Shown here: piece after piece, positions 44,278-54,740 of the stretch
Layout: each line of letters starts with the position of its first letter
Numbering within the stretch: position 1 is the stretch's first letter
Assembly (NCBI GenBank): GCA_904066235.2
Contig: CAJFCV020000004.1
Span: 11,718,001 to 11,782,000, forward strand
DNA from: Bursaphelenchus xylophilus
Taxonomy: Eukaryota > Nematoda > Chromadorea > Rhabditida > Aphelenchoididae
Reading direction: 5' to 3'
DNA length: 64,000 bases
Made by a program: the position numbers and the translations under genes
Notes under the pieces: model-generated
Databases searched by the model: none
What the model was told of the DNA's origin: nothing
The model's input: the letters and a program-made list of their open reading frames with translations, nothing else

Positions 44278-44518
44278 ATCATCTGAAGTCAAATATGCCA
44301 AGAAGATGGTGTAAAATGCAGAAAAAAGCAGAATTTATTTCGCTATTTAGCGTGGATTTCAACTTGCATCATGAAACATATTTTTCACCGGAAAAAATAT
44401 ATTTTCTTTTCCATACAGTAGATCGTCGCGTTTCAAAACGAAAATGCAATCTTTGGCATTTTGTTTTACCCTTTTTTCGTGGAAAATTTTGTAAATTTTT
44501 TGTTACTCGCCTGAAATC
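44278..44518. promoter_or_regulatory. Bidirectional promoter region between TyrRS and NAF1
   Basis: Only about 240 bp separates the start codons of two divergent genes. The sequence is AT-rich; a CTTCAG-type acceptor for TyrRS (minus strand) is at about 44283. I see no repeat element in it. Confidence 0.6.
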
Positions 44519-45954
44519 ATGTGTGATCAGGCTGAATCCTGCCCATTTATTCCTACTGACATCCAAAATGAAGTTAAGAATCTTCTCAAGCAGATGCTTG
44601 ATGTTCTTTCTGGTGATTTTCAAGTAAAACCTGAGGTTGAAGAGATTAACGATGGATTCTACGGAAAACCAAGTCTGGTTGCTGATTACGATTCTGCCTC
44701 GTCCTATTCAGAGCCTCCACTTGCCGAGGGTGAGGTGCATTCGATGTTTGCGGAAGGACAAGTGACACTGGAAGATGATTTCTTGACAGAAGACGACATC
44801 AAACGAGAAATTGTGAGTATCTTTTTTCACAGCTTTGTTCTTGGTTTAGGGTTGATGAGCAGACGAAATTCTTCCAACTACGTTGGGTATTCAGTTCGAT
44901 TTGGTGCACAACTTTATTTTAGGCTTCTTTTTTGAGGTGTTTGGATGAATTCGAATTTTCGCGGTGAACTTCTCAACAATCACTTTGGATTTTTTGTAAA
45001 TAGCTGCCTCAAGATCTCCTCTTCCTTAACGATAGTACTATTTTTACTCTCCTTGCCTAATTTGCCTTTTTTTCAACGGTTTATTTCCAGCGATGTCCAC
45101 TGAACAACGAACAAGATTCTGACTCGGAAAGTGAGGTTTTCTTTGAAGTGACGTCTCGATGCCGAAGTGTGTACGATCCAGATGACTTGAACTACCAAAG
45201 GCCGCAGTTTACTCGGACTTTTGACGACGAATACTATTTTTTACCTGCGCTGGAACAGCTTGTACTTGAAGATAAACCAACAGTCCGGGATTTGAGGCCA
45301 TTCGGTGTCGTTAGCACTGTTATTGACTTTGTTGGTAAGTTACTTATGATTTTGTTTTTCAATTTTTAGACGATTTATGTCCAATGAGTGAAAGTTTTTA
45401 TCAAAAAGTGGCAATATTTTCTTTTTCAGTTACGATAAAGCCACTTCCTCACATTCCGGCGCTTGATTATGATTCAGTATTGTTCAACGATAAGTGTGAA
45501 GTCATTGGGACAATATTTGAAATCTTTGGGCTTATTGAAGAACCGAATTATGCTATAAGGTTCAATACTGAAGAAGAAGCAAAGAGATACGCTGTTGACA
45601 CAGAAGTCTTCTACGCTCCTAATTACCTCAAATACACAAAGACTTTCTTCCCTCATGACCTTTCTAAGTAAGTTTGAAGCCTTTTTTTATTACACTTGAT
45701 TCATTTAAGGAAGTTTGAATTTTGAGATATGGGTTTTCAATTTTTGGATGTGGAGTGTAATATAAATAATTTCTTTTAGGGTTATGTACACAGACGATGG
45801 GGACAACACAGAGCCAGAATTCAGCGATGATGACGATGAAAGAGCCCATTCGCAAAAGAAGAGAGCTAAATATCGACAGGCCCCTCAAAATGCTCTCCCG
45901 GGATTCAAAAAACCTCGACAAGTCCACTTTGGATACCCAAATCAACCGTATTAG
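44519..45954 (+). CDS. NAF1: H/ACA snoRNP assembly factor NAF1
   Basis: Exons 44519-44812, 45091-45334, 45430-45667 and 45780-45954 (TAG) give 316 residues. NAF1 binds dyskerin/NOP60B during H/ACA RNP assembly and is later replaced by GAR1. The Gar1-like core is clear: RPFGVVSTVIDFVVTIKPLP, then DYDSVLFNDKCEVIGTIFEIFGLIEEPNYAIRF split over exons 2-3, then EVFYAPNYLKYTKTFF. It is flanked as in NAF1, not GAR1: a long acidic N-terminus (SYSEPPLAEGEVHS; DSDSESEV), an acidic stretch after the core (EFSDDDDE) and a basic tail (KKRAKYRQ). There are no GAR repeats. It is divergent from TyrRS. Confidence 0.9.
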
Positions 45955-46338
45955 AAGGTTGATGAGTTTAGTTTTTCATTTTCCTGTTGTTGTTACAATT
46001 TTACAGTCGATCTGATGTACTTGTTCATTGTTACTCGTTGAAATTGATGTTTACTCCAGTACATTAAATGATGTTTATTAATTTATTAAGGTTTGGACGA
46101 TACGTTATAATACGTTTTGATACTTTCTTAGGGCACTTGCAAGGGCTCAAAAACACTTTATTGACCCGTAAAACGTGTCTTTTTTTAATGAAATCACAGA
46201 AAAAGAAGTGAAATTAATGCCAAATACAAAAAAAAAATCAAAAAAAAAAATTGTAAATTTAGAACGATGTAGATACAGTATTGTGAATTCCGAGCGATAA
46301 GTACTTTGTCTTGTTGGTTTTGGATATTATTTCGCAGA
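45955..46338. other. Convergent 3' region between NAF1 and the CYSTM gene
   Basis: AT-rich 3' UTR sequence with long A/T runs near 46180-46260. No repeat family or additional exon is recognised. Confidence 0.5.
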
Positions 46339-47058
46339 TTAATCGCAGCATTCCGCCAAACAGCAACCTGAAATGTTGGGTTTTTATGAGGAAAAGGGGT
46401 TTCAGGTTAATACGAACATAATAAATAAATAATAAATAGTTTCTTAGCTTAAAAAATATGAAACACTTACCGCAACAGCACGCTAACAATGCATACAAAC
46501 AACAGTTGTTGTCGTTATTCCTTTGTTGTTGTTGTCGCTCCACGACTCTGAAATTGGGTCAAAATTTGATTATTACGGTTTGAAAGTGAGTTTGATGAAC
46601 AAATAAATCTCAAAGGATTAAAAATTTTGTTGTTGTTGAAGGGTTTTGTTGAATAGAAACCCTTGAATGAACAAAAAAGTTTTTGATCCTTTGCGATTTT
46701 TTGTATAGATCATTGATGATAAAGATGTTCAAGTCACGAAGAGGTCAAAAATGAGATTAAGGGGACTTCAAACTTGTGATCCAAAGGTATCCCGGAGACG
46801 TATTTTTCTCCGTGATACCGTTGGATTTCAAGTTTGAGGTTTTCTTAATCGAGTTTTTACCTCTTTGGCGACGGTAACTTATTGGCATCCCGCAATAGCT
46901 AGTGTATGGCACTCTCTGACTTACACAACTTGAGGCTGTTGAGGGTATTGTCCAGGATAGCCGGGTTGAGGGTAGCCTCCACCGTATTGAGGTTGAGGCT
47001 GAGGGTAGCCATAGTTTTGAGGGGGATAGCCTTGGTTGTATGGTGGCGGGGCAGACAT
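46339..47058 (-). CDS. Small cysteine-rich transmembrane (CYSTM-type) protein
   Basis: Exons 47058-46925, 46547-46471 and 46367-46339 (TAA) splice in phase to 79 residues; 240 nt in all. The N-terminal 45 residues are Pro/Tyr/Gly/Gln repeats (YPPQNYGYPQPQPQYGGGYP). A short basic and polar linker (VVVVERQQQQRNNDNN) follows. The C-terminus CCLYALLACCCGCCLAECCD is a cysteine-packed membrane segment, the CYSTM module found in many eukaryotes and in small nematode proteins beginning MSAPPPY. Function is unknown; the family has been linked to stress responses, by membrane association. A TTTCAG acceptor 10 bases before the ATG suggests trans-splicing. The last exon is read in a different frame from the long ORF that crosses it. 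Confidence 0.82.
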
Positions 47059-47820
47059 TATTCTCTCTGAAAGGCAAAATGAATAGAATCAATGATAGGA
47101 AACTTCAAGTCACGGTAAATTGAGCGATTTCAAAGTAAAATTAGTCATAATTCTACTTTTGTCTCAGTTTTGAAATGAATATGATAGTTCTAGGTACAAT
47201 GCAGTTGATTCATAGCAAAAAGTTAGTTGCTATTCCGTTAGGTTAACGATGAACACGGTGATGACTAAAACATTCCAAGAATTTCAAACTGTTCACTTCC
47301 CAGTTTAGCTAGCTTCGCCCCAGACAATAGAAGTTAAATGCAAAGAGAAATGATAAGGTCTGAACCGGAATCAGAAACGTTATTTCATTCCTTCCCGAAA
47401 AAATCACAAAATGGTAGGCATTTTGTGTATCATTTGGATGACTCAAGAATCATGGACGATAAGCTTTCCGAAAAGGCCTGTTAATTGGTCTCCAGGAGAC
47501 TTTGCATCCCCTTTCGAAATTGTTGGCCCGGGAAACCCAACAGAAACATGCCGGTTTTGTTTGACAAGACATTTTATATGCGTTCCACAAATATGAATTG
47601 TGGAACGGGGAAAAAGAATTGTAATCTAACGAGGGAATGGTCTGAACTTCCCCCGGCGTTTGGGAAAATGACTAGTACAGGTGGATAGAGCAGGTCAACT
47701 TTGGTAAAAAGAGCCATTTTCCAGCTGCGGAATAAGCCCGGCCGACGAGAAAAATCGACCGAAAGTTCCGCAAAAATTTCCGCTTCCTCTTCCCTCGGAA
47801 AAGAAGAGCGGTGTCCAGTG

Positions 47821-47890
47821 GTTCGGTTAGCCGAGTGGATAAAGCATCCGCTCGATATTCTTTTGGGGGTTGGTTCGATTCCGGGGCAGA
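47821..47890 (+). ncRNA. tRNA-like sequence, left arm
   Basis: A-box TAGCCGAGTGG at 47828-47838 and B-box GGTTCGATTCC at 47872-47882, both near-perfect and about 33 bp apart. The anticodon region (CATCCGCTCGATATTCTTTTG) does not fold as a tRNA arm and the acceptor ends do not pair. Confidence 0.55.
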
Positions 47891-48196
47891 GCGAGTGGCT
47901 ATGATAAGGCTTTGGTGGCCAAGATCAGACACTTGTGATCCAAAAAAAAAACTGTTTTGCTATTTTTAAGACCTTCTAGAGGGAGTATGACTTTTAACGT
48001 TCTGGAATCTTCCAGAAAAAACTCACTAGAATTTACATGAAAATCGTTTATTATTATGTTTTATGATCTCTAGAGGGTCCTAAACTAGCAAAATAATTTT
48101 TTCGATCATAAGTGTCTGATCTTGGCAAACTTATAAAAAAGGAAAAAAAAATTTTGGGTTAGAGTTTGATCTTGGCAGCCTTATCACAGCCACTCG

Positions 48197-48266
48197 CTTT
48201 GCCCGGAATCGAACCAACCCCCAAAAGAATATCGAGCGGATGCTTTATCCACTCGGCCAACCGAAC
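48197..48266 (-). ncRNA. tRNA-like sequence, right arm
   Basis: Minus-strand B-box GGTTCGATTCC (48215-48205) and A-box TGGCCGAGTGG (48259-48249), the mirrored partner of 47821-47890. Its A-box is the better match to consensus. Confidence 0.55.
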
Positions 48267-48520
48267 CACTGGACACCGCTCTTCTTTTCCGAGGGAAGAG
48301 AAAGAGAAATTTTTGTGGAACTTTCGGTCGATTTTTCTCGTCGGCCGGGCTTATTCCGCAGCTGGAAAATGGCTCTTTTTACCAAAGTTGACATGCTCTA
48401 TCCACCTGTACTAGTCATTTTCCCAAACGCCGGGGGAAGTTCAGACCATTCCCTCGTAAGGACAGATTGGGTTTGAGGAAAGGGGTCAAATGATAGGGGG
48501 TGAATAAATCATAGGATAGT

Positions 48521-48671
48521 GTCGGTCTGCCGGGAAAATGACAAGGATTTGTCGCAGCATAATGTCTCGCTTTGTCGCGGTAGCGCACCAAACCTCCAGA
48601 CAGCCGTCACAAAGCGATGATGGGCGATTCCCAGGCGCGACGAGTCCACATTATTTTCTCGACAGACAGAT
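48521..48671 (+). repeat. Family-1 MITE, subtype B, first of a tandem pair
   Basis: GTCGGTCTGCCGGGAAAATG at the left and CACATTATTTTCTCGACAGA at the right; interior AAAGCGATGATGGGCGATTC. The next copy begins at once. Confidence 0.88.
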
Positions 48672-48828
48672 ATCAGTCTGTCGGGAAAATAACGTCGCGC
48701 CTCGGCATCGCTCATCATCGCTTTGCGATGGCAACTGGAAATTTGGTGCGCGATTTTGAACCCTTTTTTCGACGAGGAAAAAAATTTTGCTGCGACGACC
48801 GGCCACTATTTTACCGACCGACTGATAA
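48672..48828 (+). repeat. Family-1 MITE, subtype B, second of a tandem pair, opposite interior
   Basis: ATCAGTCTGTCGGGAAAATA and TTTTACCGACCGACTGAT ends. The interior CATCATCGCTTTGCGATGGC reads opposite to the adjoining copy, so the two are head to head within the pair. Confidence 0.88.
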
Positions 48829-51611
48829 TAGGTTGTTTTAGAATAAGAAAAACCAGGAAAAGTTAGGCAGAAAAATAAGTGGAGAATGAGATACCCGAAT
48901 TATATATACAGTGATCAAAGAGCTGCGTTAATAATTTGACAGAACATTGCAAAAAGAAAAAATTAGAACTCCCAAAAAGCCCACTCAAATTCCCCGAGAG
49001 AATGCGCAGAATATCACCAGCTAACATTAAAATACCCCCATCGAACTTCGACCACGCAGGTGCAAAGCTTTTCCTGAACATGACTAACAACATTACGAAA
49101 ACATATGACGAAAAGTAAACCCCAAGACGGCGCTCAAATCGACGTCATGCAACCGGGGTTTGTGAAAGACCAGGGCTGACTCATGAGCGCATCGAAAGGG
49201 TGAGGTAAAAGAGGAACGAAAAAACTTTGGGATCATAAAACGGAATGCATTTTCACAGCAAATAACGCGGCAATAATTGAAGGTTGAAAAGTGGGTTTAT
49301 AGAGAGAGTAGGCATTTTTTTGTGGAACATTCGGCTTCTAGGTAAGGAATAATGTCTGGCTAAATATCATAGAAAACGAGATTTGTCGTAGAAATATAGA
49401 TAAGAGCCAAAAAACAAAGAAATTCTAAAAGTTTCCGCAAAACACGAGATTTAGTGCAATAACAGCCACATTTTTTTACCCAGCGTTTCCATGGCAGTTG
49501 CACTTTTGTCATATATTTTTCAATTTTTGCATGAATACATATTTGGCAGGGGACGCTTCTTTTCCGGATCAATGAAAGGTTTGAATAGACCTCTCGAATC
49601 GAGAGAGGATTATGAGTCAGACATCACAGGATGCTCCTAATAAAACTGTAGTTTAACAAAGTTAAAATTATTTATAAATGACGCAAGCGATACTTCAGAT
49701 ATAATATTTATAGCATTTGCAAAATTAATGTTTAAAAATTTGTCTTCTAATAATTTGGTTCGTTGGGATTTTTCGAAAAACGTAGAAACCCCGAGAAACC
49801 GAATTTTATAAAAACGGCATGCGTTTTAAAATATCTCGTGGGCCGTTGCGTACTATTATTGGCAGGGAATCGTAATTAGATTTATTAGCGCTATTATTAA
49901 AAACCCTAAGGAAATTACGGAATATGAGCTGTCATAATCAGCAATGTTTGTCGCAGAGAAAGTATAAAAATGAGGGGAGATTGTCGGAGATAAAAAAAAA
50001 GTGTCTAGGGTTGATTTTGAGTTGGCTGTGTATGTGCAAGCACAAACTCTAGCCAAAAGCTATCCTTTGTGAATGACTTGGGTCAATTTCCATAGGATTG
50101 ACCCTCAAGACGGCAGAAGGGCCCGTCTGCTAATGAAACCCGATCTGCCGCTAATTGGAAGAAATTTGATCATAAAGAATTTACTGATTGTTGATCATTT
50201 TTTTGCTCCATTTCGGAAAAGTGTCTCCAAAAAAGACGCGGATTGCAATCATTCTTATTGCTAGACCACAAAAAGATCACGCTTCTGTTTCAAACATTGC
50301 TTTTTTGACGAAGAAAAAGGCTAGTAAATCGGAGTTATGAGTATCCCTTCCTTTTATACGAAATGCCATATAAAATACGCAGATCACACGACTTATAAAT
50401 TCCACAGAATTCCCAAAATCCCTCGCATAAAAGCAATCCCTTTTGTATTGTGATTTTTTGCTTAAAAATCGCGAGACAGCCGCAGGATGGGGCGAAAAGT
50501 AATGGAAAAGGGCGAAGTGGTCGGACGAAGATTTCATGTTTGTCTGTCTCCCCACTTGACAACCCAACCCTACCGAAATTGGGTTGAGAGATGATAGAGT
50601 AATTTGGGGATAATTAAAGGTGAAATTGAAGCAGCGGCGTCTGAATGGTGATAAAAATTGAATGAATGTTGGAGATTTTGTGAAAAGCCGGAATGAAAAA
50701 AATGCAAACAAATGTGAGTCATAGGAGTGTTGTGGAACGATTGTGAGCGATGCAGTGGGAAGAGAGAGGGCTTTTGATTGTACGGGGGGAAATTTGAAAA
50801 GCAAACTATCAAGTCGTTTCAACGCCGAGTCTGGCGTTGAAGGGGAGGGTAATGATTAAACATGAAAAAAAATGAAAAGCGATTCATTGCAGAATCCTCT
50901 AAAAATGTCTTCAATTTGGTCTTGGTGGAGTGGTAGTCCTATAAGCAAAATTTGACGAAACTTTTACGTTAAAGAAGCCGCAGACGTTAATCCAGACTAT
51001 TAAATTTCAAAGCATGTTAGAACAACAATTTTATTGTTCTCAAAATTAATTCCGCTGGCTACTATAGGATAGGAAACTACAACAAACAATACCGATCGAG
51101 AGAACCTCCCGCGACAACGCACAAAGACAAGTAAACAGACGTGAGAAACCGGAAACACTACGGGTTTAGATGTCTATCTTTGAGGGAAAATACTCTAGCA
51201 AGAAGGGAAGAAACAAAAACATATATTCTCGGTAAAGTATTACTATACTTTTATCTGAATAAGGACTTATCTTGAGTCCTAATTCCGAATAAGTCTAGTA
51301 AAGTTTAACTAAGTCCGTACATAGTATAAAAGCCAAGAACATTGCTTTTATTATGTAGACACGTGTTTTCCGGATATTTTTAAGTGGATTACTGTTAAAA
51401 ATTGCATGCGGATTATGAACTATGACATTCTTAGTTATGCTAATCGTTTGTTGCTATAAATTTGCGACATCATTACCGTAGCTCTGCGAAATTTTATGAT
51501 CTCCGGGTTAGCTTACCAACGGTAATTTTTGACTTCTTCATTTTGGAAAACACACTACAAAAAGGTTGCTCGATGAGAAATTAGGCATTTTAAGAGCAAA
51601 CAAAAAACACT

Positions 51612-52063
51612 GACAAGGGAAGTACCCCAAGTGCGACGCTCAGATTTTCTTTAAATTTTGCACACACGTCGGGAATAGACTAAATATCAATTCCTGAAAG
51701 TTTTAGCTCGCGCTTTGCGGGCGCCGCCGAGATATCGGACGATTTATGCCGCCGAGAGAGCACGCTAAACGTGGAGAGCGGTCAGAGAGAAAAGCGCTTT
51801 TTGGCTATAATTTTGGCAGTTTCGCGCGGAAAAATTTGATTTTTTGTAGAAACATTATCCTTTACGGTAGAAATAGGCATGCAACTTTTCGTGCCGAAAT
51901 TCGGCAAAAAGTCCTAAATTTTCGCCGACTTTCGATCTAAAAATCTCGGTTGTTACTGCAAAGCGCGAGCTAGGATTCTCGCATATATCTTAGAAAAAAT
52001 TATTCTAAATTTGTGCCAAGTTTCATCAAAATCTAAGCGTCGCACTTGGGGTACTTCCCCTGT
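51612..52063 (+). repeat. Family-2 element, full copy
   Basis: ACAAGGGAAGTACCCCAAGT and CACTTGGGGTACTTCCCCTG ends. Nearly identical to the 17851 and 58190 copies through the core. Confidence 0.9.
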
Positions 52064-52133
52064 GAGTGCAAGTTGTAGCCAATGAATACTGCAAAAGAGA
52101 GTTCATTTGAACGGGGAAAGCGATATTTTTGGT

Positions 52134-52268
52134 TGTCTGTAGGGAAAATAATGCGGATTTGTCGTAGTAAAAAGTCGAGTCTCGTCTCCAGCCAAGTCGC
52201 GTCGTCGCAAAGCGGTGATGGGTGGTTCCAAGACGCCACAAACCCATATTATTTTCCCGACAGAATGG
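52134..52268 (-). repeat. Family-1 MITE, subtype B, short copy
   Basis: TCTGTAGGGAAAATAATGCG and ATATTATTTTCCCGACAGAA ends; interior CGCAAAGCGGTGATGGGTGG. Confidence 0.85.
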
Positions 52269-52621
52269 TACTTGACGCTATTTTTTCGGTCTTGCCCTAA
52301 AAACATCGCGCCAAGTTTTAAGTAATTATAGGATATCATATCGCGATATATCGTTCTGGTTTCTGGAAATGCGGTAAAAAAGAAATTTTTTCCAGCTAGG
52401 CCATTCTGCATTACGCGTATTCTGTCGCCGAAGCAAAGATCGTCGAATGATCTGCAAAGAGCGAGCTGAATACCTCAAGAAAGTAACGTTTGATTAGAAT
52501 AAAGACATCTTTATTGTAATACATAGACCGGTCTGTTAAGATATTTATTCTCCTTCACAAACGTACAATGATACACAGTCACCAACCCCTTTTCCCTCAC
52601 CATCACAGCCATATGTTATTA

Positions 52622-52757
52622 TTAGTCTGTCGGGAAAATAATGAGCACAATGTAACGCTGATTGCGCCGCTGGATTGAAAAGTAATTTGATTTTGCCGCG
52701 ATACAATTCACGTTCTCGACGGCGATGCGACGTGCTCATTATTTCCCGGACAGACTT
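52622..52757 (-). repeat. Family-1 MITE, subtype A, short copy
   Basis: TTAGTCTGTCGGGAAAATAA and GCTCATTATTTCCCGGACAG ends, interior TTTTGCCGCGATACAATTCA. It ends about 10 bp beyond the stop of the srt gene, so it probably forms part of that gene's 3' UTR region. Confidence 0.88.
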
Positions 52758-52766
52758 ACTGCCGAG

Positions 52767-54270
52767 TCAGTGCAAAGGGTGGTCATCTTGACTACTCGTT
52801 AACGTGCTTGGTCTGGTAGCACTATAGGAGCGCACGTCTTTGGGCATGATTTTCTTGCCTATCTGCAGTAGGGAAGTCTTAATGCTCTTGTTGAATGTAA
52901 TGTAGACAAATGGAGGGAGGGCTGGAAAAGTTTAAACTACTATAGGACCACTATTGCTTTACCTGTCGACAAGATGTACGTAAAAGTCGCTGCCAAGCAG
53001 CCGTAGAATCCGACAGGAACAAATTGCTCCAGCACGTACGAAAAGCTGGCTGTAAAATGGAAGAAACCAATTGTAAGCACTTGAATGTAGGTCTAAACAC
53101 AGTTGTTTTGCATTTTGATTAATAAGAAACCCTCACGTTCTTATCCCTGATCGTCTTCCTCACTGCTCCGCTGACCCGTCTCACATACAGCATGATGAAA
53201 ATGGCATATGTCGTTGTGTGCGAGACACAAACAAACATGTTGTGGTAGGTGTGCCATTCACTGGCGTACTGAAAAAAACTCGTGTTTGACAACGCTAGAG
53301 CTTGGGGCTTACGGTTTGTTCCGTGTCCACGAAGTACGCGTTATGCGGATTGAAGAACATGGACATCATGACCCCGTCAAAAACAGGAGCAATACCAAAC
53401 AGTGGGACTCCCAACATGTAAAGAAGGACCAGAATTATCCAAAAGTAGTTCATTTTTCCGCTGAAGAATTTGTCGGCCATGTAACGACTGTGCAGTTCGC
53501 AGCATCGGTTGATGGACAGAATTAGCGTCGTTATGGTACTTCCGAACCAGGCGGCTAAAGAGTTGTAAGCAATGTGTATAGAGAAATAAATCAGAGAGGT
53601 CAGAATGGCAGTCTGTCGGGAAAATAATGTTGATTTGTCGCGCCTTGGAAACGCTCATCACCGCTTTACGGCGGCTAGTTGTGGCTGAGGATTTGGTGAG
53701 CCATGCGATCAGGTTAGACATTTTGCTGTGACAAATCCACCTTATTTTCCCGACAGATTGATAATTCGACTTGTAAAGCGATATATGATAAAAGATTGAA
53801 GGGGATCGAAGCTTCATATATGATATAGCCAAACTCACACAAACACACAAGACCATGGATATACAGCAGAGTCGATGACGAGCAGAAAACGGCTCCCGAG
53901 ATGCTCAAGACTCCAAAAATTAACGAGTTCGCAGTGAGATCAACAATGTCGATTATTCCCAGCAAAATCATCAGCTGATAGCTGGACCTTTTTCGCAGCC
54001 CTGTCGTGCACATGATCGTAACGCATGGTATGTAGAGTGACTGAAAAAGAGAGGGTATTGTGAGATAAGACAATTGGGGAAGATATGCGGGATGTTTACG
54101 GTAGGGCTTGCACTCACCACGCTGACAAAGTAGATCGCCAAAATGAGCGTGCCAAGTAGCGGGTGTTGCCTCTTTTGGATGGGAATGGAATCGATATCGT
54201 AGAAGCTGCAGTTGTAATGAAGGTTGTAGGTGGCTTCATCAAACAAGAATGGGTCCAAAGGAATTGGCAT
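52767..54270 (-). CDS. Serpentine chemoreceptor, class T (srt)
   Basis: Exons 54270-54118, 54040-53839, 53554-53313, 53268-53137, 53092-52963 and 52921-52767 (TGA) give 337 residues, the usual srt length. Srt proteins are nematode-specific seven-helix G-protein-coupled receptors, mostly expected in chemosensory neurons. The order fits: an extracellular NCSFYD, helix 1 (LLGTLILAIYFVSV), then the class hallmark SLYIPCVTIMCTTGLRKRSSYQLMILLGIIDIVDL, helix 3 with ILSINRCCELHSRY in the DRY position, helix 4 (YFWIILVLLYMLGVPLFG), helices 5-7, and a polar tail. All introns are short except intron 2, which holds a family-1 MITE. The ATG follows a TTTTCAG acceptor. The ligand cannot be inferred. Confidence 0.88.
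53609..53762 (+). repeat. Family-1 MITE, subtype B, in intron 2 of the srt gene
   Basis: GCAGTCTGTCGGGAAAATAA with TGTTGATTTGTCGCGCCTTG at the left and CCTTATTTTCCCGACAGATT at the right. The insertion does not disturb the splice sites. Confidence 0.92.
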
Positions 54271-54549
54271 TCTGAAAAAGCTCAGCATGTCGAAAAAATG
54301 TGGCGCAATCCTGATAAGTCAACTCAAGAGAGGAGCCCTGGCTTATATACGATACAAACCTCGTGTAAGCTTTAGGCCAAAAGTCACGTAGAGTCTGGGG
54401 AAACGCACCCCTTTCTTAGGGGGATTAACTTAAGTGTTGCCAAACAAGTAAGATATTGCGAAAACCTTGCAGAAGTACTAAATTACTCATAGCACGGTGA
54501 TTGGGAGGGTCGAGAATAACAAGAAATGTCTACTCATACGGGGAAAGTA

Positions 54550-54606
54550 CGACGCACGTCAAACTGCGATAAGCCAAAATGGTTCGGTGAACGGATTGGC
54601 AATTCG
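54550..54606 (-). repeat. Family-4 element, one end only
   Basis: GACGCACGTCAAACTGCGAT followed by AAGCCAAAATGGTTCGGTGA matches the end at 30153. The upstream GGGGAAAGTACGACG looks like a family-2 terminus. Confidence 0.65.
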
Positions 54607-54620
54607 CCGGGAAGGGTTTG

Positions 54621-54690
54621 GAGACATTTTGGTCGCTTCCGGGATGCAAAATGAGACTTTTTTTGCCATTGGATCAGGTCCCTCACTGTA
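54621..54690 (+). repeat. Family-3 MITE, right half only
   Basis: GGTCGCTTCCGGGATGCAAA, then GCCATTGGATCAGGTCCCTC and ACTGTA. The left arm is missing. Confidence 0.75.
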
Positions 54691-54692
54691 TT

Positions 54693-54740
54693 GGTCATTT
54701 TCCCAAACTCTGGGGGGATTGTAGCCCATTCCTTGTACGG
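54693..54740 (+). repeat. Solo end of the fold-back family at 47629-48457
   Basis: GGTCATTTTCCCAAACTCTG, then GGGGGATTGTAGCCCATTCC, is a diverged copy of the outer end of that element's right arm. It shows the family has other members. Confidence 0.7.

Larger units (their letters stand above)
47629..48457. repeat. 829-bp fold-back element with a tRNA-like sequence in each arm
   Basis: The left arm (47629-about 47945) starts ACGAGGGAATGGTCTGAACT and ends near CCAAGATCAGACACTTGTGA. The right arm (about 48105-48457) mirrors it, ending AGACCATTCCCTCGT. Mirrored landmarks include GCCATTTTCCAGCTGCGGAA and GTGTCCAGTGGTTCGG. The central spacer of roughly 160 bp is AT-rich. The arms differ only at scattered positions and small indels, so the element is fairly young. 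Confidence 0.92.
47059..52766. other. 5.7-kb intergenic region
   Basis: Contains a fold-back element (47629-48457), a tandem pair of family-1 elements, further family-1 and family-2 copies listed separately. The stretches 47100-47620 and 48830-51600 are AT-rich and without recognised repeats. The longest open frame (50277-50822, minus) has no splice or composition support. Confidence 0.55.

Noticed and set aside
50277..50822. 181-codon minus-strand open frame, the longest in the 48.8-51.6 kb gap
   Set aside because: Phe/Ser-rich composition of chance AT-rich DNA, no ATG context, splice sites or family resemblance, and overlapping open frames in other phases.
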